From Auanema rhodensis (taxonomy: Eukaryota; Nematoda; Chromadorea; Rhabditida; Rhabditidae): a DNA stretch of 64,000 nucleotides. Position numbers and translations under genes: made by a program. Position 1 is the stretch's first letter. Each line of letters begins with the position of its first letter. This document shows positions 1 to 10,443 of this stretch, in pieces. The notes beneath the pieces are model-generated. The model saw nothing but the letters and a program-made list of their open reading frames with translations. It was not told where the DNA came from and did not search any database. The DNA is taken from the NCBI GenBank assembly GCA_964057225.1, contig OZ059900.1:19917638-19981637 (forward strand), given 5' to 3'.

Positions 1-170
1 CCAGCATAATAAAATATTTCTCATGGGAAATACTGTGTTTTTGTATTTTTCTAGTGTTCAGCATGTAAAATGCTTCATTTTAGTATGTAACACGCTGAAA
101 TTCGTTGCATTTGACGACTCATATGAACAAAAATCGATTTAATCAATATTAGCCATAAGGGGCGTGCCCT
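1..170 (+). repeat. Half-unit A of the monomer (diverged ~171-bp subrepeat)
   Basis: This half aligns, in order and at a nearly constant offset, with bases 171-342. Matching anchors are CAG 2-4 with 171-173, CTGTGTTTTTGT 33-44 with CTGTTTTTTTGT 204-215, TTGCAT 105-110 with 271-276, CATATGAA 120-127 with CACATGAA 286-293, and AAATCG 131-136 with 292-297. Offsets run 169, 171, 166, 166, 161, so the halves differ by substitutions and small indels. I infer an ancestral ~171-bp monomer that duplicated and diverged before the 342-bp dimer became the unit of amplification. The alignment was made by eye; its overall identity was not calculated. Confidence 0.6.
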
Positions 171-342
171 CAGAATATGCTAATTTCCTTAATTTTCTAA
201 CCCCTGTTTTTTTGTCGTGAAAGTGGAACTAGACGTTGTACAAACAATTTTGAGCTAGGTTTCATTGACATTGCATGAGTTTGAACACATGAAATCGTAA
301 GTCAAAACCTTGTTTACAGCGAAATTTCCAAAAACTGGTTTT
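171..342 (+). repeat. Half-unit B of the monomer (diverged ~171-bp subrepeat)
   Basis: This is the second half of the reference unit, collinear with bases 1-170 through the anchors listed for half A. It begins at CAGAATATGC, holds the seven-T tract at 207-213, the region around GACGTTGTAC, then TTGCATGAGT and CACATGAAATCG, and ends in AAAACTGGTTTT. The recombination junctions of the 520-bp and 525-bp units fall where this half and half A share sequence, which supports the pairing independently of the alignment. Confidence 0.58.
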
Positions 343-1368
343 CCAGCATAATAAAATATTTCTCATGGGAAATACTGTGTTTTTGTATTTTTCTAGTGTT
401 CAGCATGTAAAATGCTTCATTTTAGTATGTAACACGCTGAAATTCGTTGCATTTGACGACTCATATGAACAAAAATCGATTTAATCAATATTAGCCATAA
501 GGGGCGTGCCCTCAGAATATGCTAATTTCCTTAATTTTCTAACCCTTGTTTTTTTGTCGTGAAAGTGGAACTAGACGTTGTACGAACAATTTTGAGCTAG
601 GTTTCATTGACATTGCATGAGTTTGAACACATGAAATCGTAAGTCAAAACCTTGTTTACAGCGAAATTTCCAAAAACTGGTTTTCCAGCATAATAAAATA
701 TTTCTCATGGGAAATACTGTGTTTTTGTATTTTTCTAGTGTTCAGCATGTAAAATGCTTCATTTTAGTATGTAACACGCTGAAATTCGTTGCATTTGACG
801 ACTCATATGAACAAAAATCGATTTAATCAATATTAGCCATAAGGGGCGTGCCCTCAGAATATGCTAATTTCCTTAATTTTCTAACCCCTGTTTTTTTGTC
901 GTGAAAGTGGAACTAGACGTTGTACGAACAATTTTGAGCTAGGTTTCATTGACATTGCATGAGTTTGAACACATGAAATCGTAAGTCAAAACCTTGTTTA
1001 CAGCGAAATTTCCAAAAACTGGTTTTCCAGCATAATAAAATATTTCTCATGGGAAATACTGTGTTTTTGTATTTTTCTAGTGTTCAGCATGTAAAATGCT
1101 TCATTTTAGTATGTAACACGCTGAAATTCGTTGCATTTGACGACTCATATGAACAAAAATCGATTTAATCAATATTAGCCATAAGGGGCGTGCCCTCAGA
1201 ATATGCTAATTTCCTTAATTTTCTAACCCTTGTTTTTTTGTCGTGAAAGTGGAACTAGACGTTGTACGAACAATTTTGAGCTAGGTTTCATTGACATTGC
1301 ATGAGTTTGAACACATGAAATCGTAAGTCAAAACCTTGTTTACAGCGAAATTTCCAAAAACTGGTTTT

Positions 1369-4300
1369 CCAGCATAATAAAATATTTCTCATGGGAAATA
1401 CTGTGTTTTTGTATTTTTCTAGTGTTCAGCATGTAAAATGCTTCATTTTAGTATGTAACTCGCTGAAATTCGTTGCATTTGACGACTCATATGAACAAAA
1501 ATCGATTTAATCAATATTAGCCATAAGGGGCGTGCCCTCAGAATATGCTAATTTCCTTAATTTTCTAACCCTTGTTTTTTTGTCGTGAAAGTGGAACTAG
1601 ACGTTGTACGAACAATTTTGAGCTAGGTTTCATTGACATTGCATGAGTTTGAACACATGAAATCGTAAGTCAAAACCTTGTTTACAGCGAAATTTCCAAA
1701 AACTGGTTTTCCAGCATAATAAAATATTTCTCATGGGAAATACTGTGTTTTTGTATTTTTCTAGTGTTCAGCATGTAAAATGCTTCATTTTAGTATGTAA
1801 CACGCTGAAATTCGTTGCATTTGACGACTCATATGAACAAAAATCGATTTAATCAATATTAGCCATAAGGGGCGTGCCCTCAGAATATGCTAATTTCCTT
1901 AATTTTCTAACCCTTGTTTTTTTGTCGTGAAAGTGGAACTAGACGTTGTACGAACAATTTTGAGCTAGGTTTCATTGACATTGCATGAGTTTGAACACAT
2001 GAAATCGTAAGTCAAAACCTTGTTTACAGCGAAATTTCCAAAAACTGGTTTTCCAGCATAATAAAATATTTCTCATGGGAAATACTGTGTTTTTGTATTT
2101 TTCTAGTGTTCAGCATGTAAAATGCTTCATTTTTGTATGTAACACGCTGAAATTCGTTGCATTTGACGACTCATATGAACAAAAATCGATTTAATCAATA
2201 TTAGCCATAAGGGGCGTGCCCTCAGAATATGCTAATTTCCTTAATTTTCTAACCCTTGTTTTTTTGTCGTGAAAGTGGAACTAGACGTTGTACGAACAAT
2301 TTTGAGCTAGGTTTCATTGACATTGCATGAGTTTGAACACATGAAATCGTAAGTCAAAACCTTGTTTACAGCGAAATTTCCAAAAACTGGTTTTCCAGCA
2401 TAATAAAATATTTCTCATGGGAAATACTGTGTTTTTGTATTTTTCTAGTGTTCAGCATGTAAAATGCTTCATTTTAGTATGTAACACGCTGAAATTCGTT
2501 GCATTTGACGACTCATATGAACAAAAATCGATTTAATCAATATTAGCCATGAGGGGCGTGCCCTCAGAATATGCTAATTTCCTTAATTTTCTAACCCCTG
2601 TTTTTTTGTCGTGAAAGTGGAACTAGACGTTGTACGAACAATTTTGAGCTAGGTTTCATTGACATTGCATGAGTTTGAACACATGAAATCGTAAGTCAAA
2701 ACCTTGTTTACAGCGAAATTTCCAAAAACTGGTTTTCCAGCATAATAAAATATTTCTCATGGGAAATACTGTGTTTTTGTATTTTTCTAGTGTTCAGCAT
2801 GTAAAATGCTTCATTTTAGTAAGTAACATGCTGAAATTCGTTGCATTTGACGACTCATATGAACAAAAATCGATTTAATCAATATTAGCCATAAGGGGCG
2901 TGCCCTCAGAATATGCTAATTTCCTTAATTTTCTAACCCCTGTTTTTTTGTCGTGAAAGTGGAACTAGACGTTGTACGAACAATTTTGAGCTAGGTTTCA
3001 TTGACATTGCATGAGTTTGAACACATGAAATCGTAAGTCAAAACCTTGTTTACAGCGAAATTTCCAAAAACTGGTTTTCCAGCATAATAAAATATTTCTC
3101 ATGGGAAATACTGTGTTTTTGTATTTTTCTAGTGTTCAGCATGTAAAATGCTTCATTTTAGTATGTAACACGCTGAAATTCGTTGCATTTGACGACTCAT
3201 ATGAACAAAAATCGATTTAATCAATATTAGCCATAAGGGGCGTGCCCTCAGAATATGCTAATTTCCTTAATTTTCTAACCCTTGTTTTTTTGTCGTGAAA
3301 GTGGAACTAGACGTTGTACGAACAATTTTGAGCTAGGTTTCATTGACATTGCATGAGTTTGAACACATGAAATCGTAAGTCAAAACCTTGTTTACAGCGA
3401 AATTTCCAAAAACTGGTTTTCCAGCATAATAAAATATTTCTCATGGGAAATACTGTGTTTTTGTATTTTTCTAGTGTTCAGCATGTAAAATGCTTCATTT
3501 TAGTATGTAACACGCTGAAATTCGTTGCATTTGACGACTCATATGAACAAAAATCGATTTAATCAATATTAGCCATAAGGGGCGTGCCCTCAGAATATGC
3601 TAATTTCCTTAATTTTCTAACCCTTGTTTTTTTGTCGTGAAAGTGGAACTAGACGTTGTACGAACAATTTTGAGCTAGGTTTCATTGACATTGCATGAGT
3701 TTGAACACATGAAATCGTAAGTCAAAACCTTGTTTACAGCGAAATTTCCAAAAACTGGTTTTCCAGCATAATAAAATATTTCTCATGGGAAATACTGTGT
3801 TTTTGTATTTTTCTAGTGTTCAGCATGTAAAATGCTTCATTTTAGTATGTAACACGCTGAAATTCGTTGCATTTGACGACTCATATGAACAAAAATCGAT
3901 TTAATCAATATTAGCCATAAGGGGCGTGCCCTCAGAATATGCTAATTTCCTTAATTTTCTAACCCTTGTTTTTTTGTCGTGAAAGTGGAACTAGACGTTG
4001 TACGAACAATTTTGAGCTAGGTTTCATTGACATTGCATGAGTTTGAACACATGAAATCGTAAGTCAAAACCTTGTTTACAGCGAAATTTCCAAAAACTGG
4101 TTTTCCAGCATAATAAAATATTTCTCATGGGAAATACTGTGTTTTTGTATTTTTCTAGTGTTCAGCATGTAAAATGCTTCATTTTAGTATGTAACTCGCT
4201 GAAATTCGTTGCATTTGACGACTCATATGAACAAAAATCGATTTAATCAATATTAGCCATAAGGGGCGTGCCCTCAGAATATGCTAATTTCCTTAATTTT

Positions 4301-7300
4301 CTAACCCTTGTTTTTTTGTCGTGAAAGTGGAACTAGACGTTGTACGAACAATTTTGAGCTAGGTTTCATTGACATTGCATGAGTTTGAACACATGAAATC
4401 GTAAGTCAAAACCTTGTTTACAGCGAAATTTCCAAAAACTGGTTTTCCAGCATAATAAAATATTTCTCATGGGAAATACTGTGTTTTTGTATTTTTCTAG
4501 TGTTCAGCATGTAAAATGCTTCATTTTAGTATGTAACACGCTGAAATTCGTTGCATTTGACGACTCATATGAACAAAAATCGATTTAATCAATATTAGCC
4601 ATAAGGGGCGTGCCCTCAGAATATGCTAATTTCCTTAATTTTCTAACCCTTGTTTTTTTGTCGTGAAAGTGGAACTAGACGTTGTACGAACAATTTTGAG
4701 CTAGGTTTCATTGACATTGCATGAGTTTGAACACATGAAATCGTAAGTCAAAACCTTGTTTACAGCGAAATTTCCAAAAACTGGTTTTCCAGCATAATAA
4801 AATATTTCTCATGGGAAATACTGTGTTTTTGTATTTTTCTAGTGTTCAGCATGTAAAATGCTTCATTTTAGTATGTAACACGCTGAAATTCGTTGCATTT
4901 GACGACTCATATGAACAAAAATCGATTTAATCAATATTAGCCATAAGGGGCGTGCCCTCAGAATATGCTAATTTCCTTAATTTTCTAACCCTTGTTTTTT
5001 TGTCGTGAAAGTGGAACTAGACGTTGTACGAACAATTTTGAGCTAGGTTTCATTGACATTGCATGAGTTTGAACACATGAAATCGTAAGTCAAAACCTTG
5101 TTTACAGCGAAATTTCCAAAAACTGGTTTTCCAGCATAATAAAATATTTCTCATGGGAAATACTGTGTTTTTGTATTTTTCTAGTGTTCAGCATGTAAAA
5201 TGCTTCATTTTAGTATGTAACACGCTGAAATTCGTTGCATTTGACGACTCATATGAACAAAAATCGATTTAATCAATATTAGCCATGAGGGGCGTGCCCT
5301 CAGAATATGCTAATTTCCTTAATTTTCTAACCCCTGTTTTTTTGTCGTGAAAGTGGAACTAGACGTTGTACGAACAATTTTGAGCTAGGTTTCATTGACA
5401 TTGCATGAGTTTGAACACATGAAATCGTAAGTCAAAACCTTGTTTACAGCGAAATTTCCAAAAACTGGTTTTCCAGCATAATAAAATATTTCTCATGGGA
5501 AATACTGTGTTTTTGTATTTTTCTAGTGTTCAGCATGTAAAATGCTTCATTTTAGTAAGTAACATGCTGAAATTCGTTGCATTTGACGACTCATATGAAC
5601 AAAAATCGATTTAATCAATATTAGCCATAAGGGGCGTGCCCTCAGAATATGCTAATTTCCTTAATTTTCTAACCCCTGTTTTTTTGTCGTGAAAGTGGAA
5701 CTAGACGTTGTACGAACAATTTTGAGCTAGGTTTCATTGACATTGCATGAGTTTGAACACATGAAATCGTAAGTCAAAACCTTGTTTACAGCGAAATTTC
5801 CAAAAACTGGTTTTCCAGCATAATAAAATATTTCTCATGGGAAATACTGTGTTTTTGTATTTTTCTAGTGTTCAGCATGTAAAATGCTTCATTTTAGTAT
5901 GTAACACGCTGAAATTCGTTGCATTTGACGACTCATATGAACAAAAATCGATTTAATCAATATTAGCCATAAGGGGCGTGCCCTCAGAATATGCTAATTT
6001 CCTTAATTTTCTAACCCCTGTTTTTTTGTCGTGAAAGTGGAACTAGACGTTGTACAAACAATTTTGAGCTAGGTTTCATTGACATTGCATGAGTTTGAAC
6101 ACATGAAATCGTAAGTCAAAACCTTGTTTACAGCGAAATTTCCAAAAACTGGTTTTCCAGCATAATAAAATATTTCTCATGGGAAATACTGTGTTTTTGT
6201 ATTTTTCTAGTGTTCAGCATGTAAAATGCTTCATTTTAGTATGTAACACGCTGAAATTCGTTGCATTTGACGACTCATATGAACAAAAATCGATTTAATC
6301 AATATTAGCCATAAGGGGCGTGCCCTCAGAATATGCTAATTTCCTTAATTTTCTAACCCTTGTTTTTTTGTCGTGAAAGTGGAACTAGACGTTGTACGAA
6401 CAATTTTGAGCTAGGTTTCATTGACATTGCATGAGTTTGAACACATGAAATCGTAAGTCAAAACCTTGTTTACAGCGAAATTTCCAAAAACTGGTTTTCC
6501 AGCATAATAAAATATTTCTCATGGGAAATACTGTGTTTTTGTATTTTTCTAGTGTTCAGCATGTAAAATGCTTCATTTTAGTATGTAACTCGCTGAAATT
6601 CGTTGCATTTGACGACTCATATGAACAAAAATCGATTTAATCAATATTAGCCATAAGGGGCGTGCCCTCAGAATATGCTAATTTCCTTAATTTTCTAACC
6701 CTTGTTTTTTTGTCGTGAAAGTGGAACTAGACGTTGTACGAACAATTTTGAGCTAGGTTTCATTGACATTGCATGAGTTTGAACACATGAAATCGTAAGT
6801 CAAAACCTTGTTTACAGCGAAATTTCCAAAAACTGGTTTTCCAGCATAATAAAATATTTCTCATGGGAAATACTGTGTTTTTGTATTTTTCTAGTGTTCA
6901 GCATGTAAAATGCTTCATTTTAGTATGTAACACGCTGAAATTCGTTGCATTTGACGACTCATATGAACAAAAATCGATTTAATCAATATTAGCCATAAGG
7001 GGCGTGCCCTCAGAATATGCTAATTTCCTTAATTTTCTAACCCTTGTTTTTTTGTCGTGAAAGTGGAACTAGACGTTGTACGAACAATTTTGAGCTAGGT
7101 TTCATTGACATTGCATGAGTTTGAACACATGAAATCGTAAGTCAAAACCTTGTTTACAGCGAAATTTCCAAAAACTGGTTTTCCAGCATAATAAAATATT
7201 TCTCATGGGAAATACTGTGTTTTTGTATTTTTCTAGTGTTCAGCATGTAAAATGCTTCATTTTAGTATGTAACACGCTGAAATTCGTTGCATTTGACGAC

Positions 7301-8892
7301 TCATATGAACAAAAATCGATTTAATCAATATTAGCCATAAGGGGCGTGCCCTCAGAATATGCTAATTTCCTTAATTTTCTAACCCTTGTTTTTTTGTCGT
7401 GAAAGTGGAACTAGACGTTGTACGAACAATTTTGAGCTAGGTTTCATTGACATTGCATGAGTTTGAACACATGAAATCGTAAGTCAAAACCTTGTTTACA
7501 GCGAAATTTCCAAAAACTGGTTTTCCAGCATAATAAAATATTTCTCATGGGAAATACTGTGTTTTTGTATTTTTCTAGTGTTCAGCATGTAAAATGCTTC
7601 ATTTTAGTATGTAACACGCTGAAATTCGTTGCATTTGACGACTCATATGAACAAAAATCGATTTAATCAATATTAGCCATGAGGGGCGTGCCCTCAGAAT
7701 ATGCTAATTTCCTTAATTTTCTAACCCCTGTTTTTTTGTCGTGAAAGTGGAACTAGACGTTGTACGAACAATTTTGAGCTAGGTTTCATTGACATTGCAT
7801 GAGTTTGAACACATGAAATCGTAAGTCAAAACCTTGTTTACAGCGAAATTTCCAAAAACTGGTTTTCCAGCATAATAAAATATTTCTCATGGGAAATACT
7901 GTGTTTTTGTATTTTTCTAGTGTTCAGCATGTAAAATGCTTCATTTTAGTAAGTAACATGCTGAAATTCGTTGCATTTGACGACTCATATGAACAAAAAT
8001 CGATTTAATCAATATTAGCCATAAGGGGCGTGCCCTCAGAATATGCTAATTTCCTTAATTTTCTAACCCCTGTTTTTTTGTCGTGAAAGTGGAACTAGAC
8101 GTTGTACGAACAATTTTGAGCTAGGTTTCATTGACATTGCATGAGTTTGAACACATGAAATCGTAAGTCAAAACCTTGTTTACAGCGAAATTTCCAAAAA
8201 CTGGTTTTCCAGCATAATAAAATATTTCTCATGGGAAATACTGTGTTTTTGTCTTTTTCTAGTGTTCAGCATGTAAAATGCTTCATTTTAGTATGTAACA
8301 CGCTGAAATTCGTTGCATTTGACGACTCATATGAACAAAAATCGATTTAATCAATATTAGCCATAAGGGGCGTGCCCTCAGAATATGCTAATTTCCTTAA
8401 TTTTCTAACCCCTGTTTTTTTGTCGTGAAAGTGGAACTAGACGTTGTACAAACAATTTTGAGCTAGGTTTCATTGACATTGCATGAGTTTGAACACATGA
8501 AATCGTAAGTCAAAACCTTGTTTACAGCGAAATTTCCAAAAACTGGTTTTCCAGCATAATAAAATATTTCTCATGGGAAATACTGTGTTTTTGTATTTTT
8601 CTAGTGTTCAGCATGTAAAATGCTTCATTTTAGTATGTAACACGCTGAAATTCGTTGCATTTGACGACTCATATGAACAAAAATCGATTTAATCAATATT
8701 AGCCATAAGGGGCGTGCCCTCAGAATATGCTAATTTCCTTAATTTTCTAACCCTTGTTTTTTTGTCGTGAAAGTGGAACTAGACGTTGTACGAACAATTT
8801 TGAGCTAGGTTTCATTGACATTGCATGAGTTTGAACACATGAAATCGTAAGTCAAAACCTTGTTTACAGCGAAATTTCCAAAAACTGGTTTT
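1369..8892 (+). repeat. Higher-order repeat in region A: one 8-mer then two 7-mers
   Basis: Diagnostic variants recur at matched spacing. TAACTCGCTG has its variant base at 1460, 4196 and 6590. GCCATGAGG has it at 2551, 5287 and 7681. AGTAAGTAACATG lies at about 2821, 5557 and 7951. In each case the gaps are 2736 and 2394 bp, which are eight and seven monomers. TACAAAC follows at 6056 and 8450 (gap 2394) but is missing one unit after the first AGTAAG unit. I therefore read the blocks as 1369-4104 (8 units), 4105-6498 (7 units) and 6499-8892 (7 units); phase is arbitrary. Confidence 0.8.
2793..2835. repeat. Perfect 10-bp dyad with 23-bp spacer
   Basis: TTCAGCATGT (2793-2802) pairs with ACATGCTGAA (2826-2835). 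Most units have ACACGCTGAA and one mismatch. The perfect form also occurs at 5529-5571, 7923-7965 and 8949-8991, all in region A. A competing short hairpin, AGCAT-GTAAA-ATGCT, sits inside it. Cruciform potential is inferred only. Confidence 0.85.
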
Positions 8893-9918
8893 CCAGCATA
8901 ATAAAATATTTCTCATGGGAAATACTGTGTTTTTGTATTTTTCTAGTGTTCAGCATGTAAAATGCTTCATTTTAGTATGTAACATGCTGAAATTCGTTGC
9001 ATTTGACGACTCATATGAACAAAAATCGATTTAATCAATATTAGCCATAAGGGGCGTGCCCTCAGAATATGCTAATTTCCTTAATTTTCTAACCCCTGTT
9101 TTTTTGTCGTGAAAGTGGAACTAGACGTTGTACGAACAATTTTGAGCTAGGTTTCATTGACATTGCATGAGTTTGAACACATGAAATCGTAAGTCAAAAC
9201 CTTGTTTACAGCGAAATTTCCAAAAACTGGTTTTCCAGCATAATAAAATATTTCTCATGGGAAATACTGTGTTTTTGTATTTTTCTAGTGTTCAGCATGT
9301 AAAATGCTTCATTTTAGTATGTAACACGCTGAAATTCGTTGCATTTGACGACTCATATGAACAAAAATCGATTTAATCAATATTAGCCATAAGGGGCGTG
9401 CCCTCAGAATATGCTAATTTCCTTAATTTTCTAACCCCTGTTTTTTTGTCGTGAAAGTGGAACTAGACGTTGTACGAACAATTTTGAGCTAGGTTTCATT
9501 GACATTGCATGAGTTTGAACACATGAAATCGTAAGTCAAAACCTTGTTTACAGCGAAATTTCCAAAAACTGGTTTTCCAGCATAATAAAATATTTCTCAT
9601 GGGAAATACTGTGTTTTTGTATTTTTCTAGTGTTCAGCATGTAAAATGCTTCATTTTAGTATGTAACACGCTGAAATTCGTTGCATTTGACGACTCATAT
9701 GAACAAAAATCGATTTAATCAATATTAGCCATAAGGGGCGTGCCCTCAGAATATGCTAATTTCCTTAATTTTCTAACCCTTGTTTTTTTGTCGTGAAAGT
9801 GGAACTAGACGTTGTACGAACAATTTTGAGCTAGGTTTCATTGACATTGCATGAGTTTGAACACATGAAATCGTAAGTCAAAACCTTGTTTACAGCGAAA
9901 TTTCCAAAAACTGGTTTT

Positions 9919-10443
9919 CCAGCATAATAAAATATTTCTCATGGGAAATACTGTGTTTTTGTATTTTTCTAGTGTTCAGCATGTAAAATGCTTCATTTTA
10001 GTATGTAACACGCTGAAATTCGTTGCATTTGACGACTCATATGAACAAAAATCGATTTAATCAATATTAGCCATAAGGGGCGTGCCCTCAGAATATGCTA
10101 ATTTCCTTAATTTTCTAACCCTTGTTTTTTTGTCGTGAAAGTGGAACTAGACGTTGTACGAACAATTTTGAGCTAGGTTTCATTGACATTGCATGAGTTT
10201 GAACACATGAAATCGAATATTAGCCATAAGGGGCGAAATCAATATTAGCCATAAGGGGCGGGGCGTGCCCTCAGAATATGCTAATTTCCTTAATTTTCTA
10301 ACCCCTGTTTTTTTGTCGTGAAAGTGGAACTAGACGTTGTACGAACAATTTTGAGCTAGGTTCCATTGACATTGCATGAGTTTGAACACATGAAATCGTA
10401 AGTCAAAACCTTGTTTACAGCGAAATTTCCAAAAACTGGTTTT
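9919..10443 (+). repeat. 525-bp rearranged satellite unit, first copy
   Basis: The unit follows the consensus to GAAATCG (consensus 297, ends at 10215), then jumps to AATATTAGCC (consensus 145). A 20-bp stretch, 10216-10235, is repeated after AAATC, so about 25 bp are in tandem. The sequence then continues as GGGGCGGGGCGTG, with a 5-bp duplication, into consensus 165-342. Length accounting: a 684-bp dimer minus 189 bp, plus 25 bp, plus 5 bp gives 525. The same junction occurs at 13481, so the rearranged unit was itself copied. Confidence 0.9.

Larger units (their letters stand above)
1..342 (+). repeat. Reference monomer of the satellite (342 bp)
   Basis: Landmarks by position in the unit: AATAAA at 8-13; an imperfect palindrome at 15-32; a T-rich tract at 36-50; a dyad pairing 57-66 with 90-99; an NdeI-type CATATG at 120-125; a ClaI-type ATCGAT at 133-138; the only GC-rich patch, AGGGGCGTGCCCT, at 158-170, with the stem GGGC-GT-GCCC inside it; a second T tract at 207-213; and CTGG-TTTT-CCAG spanning the junction to the next unit (335-346). 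There are about ten CpG sites. Stops occur in every frame, so although 342 is divisible by three no long reading frame can form. This unit carries the minor TACAAAC variant at 239-245, where most units of regions A, C and D have TACGAAC. Confidence 0.95.
1..9918 (+). repeat. Region A core: 29 consecutive 342-bp units without an indel
   Basis: Units start at 1+342n for n=0 to 28 with no register change. They are nearly identical. The commonest variant is C or T in TAACCCCTG/TAACCCTTG (around unit position 203). Rarer markers recur in order: TAACTCGCTG, GCCATGAGG, AGTAAGTAACATG and TACAAAC. Private changes include CATTTTTGTATG near 2132 and GTCTTTTTC near 8251. The strict length and low divergence point to recent spread, with larger multi-monomer segments as the copied unit. 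Confidence 0.93.

Noticed and set aside
8-13. AATAAA polyadenylation-like signal in every unit
   Set aside because: The hexamer is expected often in AT-rich DNA and no transcription unit is visible around it.
45-54. T-rich tract followed by CTAG or CCAG, like a 3' splice site
   Set aside because: It recurs in every unit with no exon or matching donor context; chance in T-rich sequence.
1-342. Assignment to a named satellite family or species
   Set aside because: The length class fits several animal groups, but I could not match the sequence to a known family without a database search.
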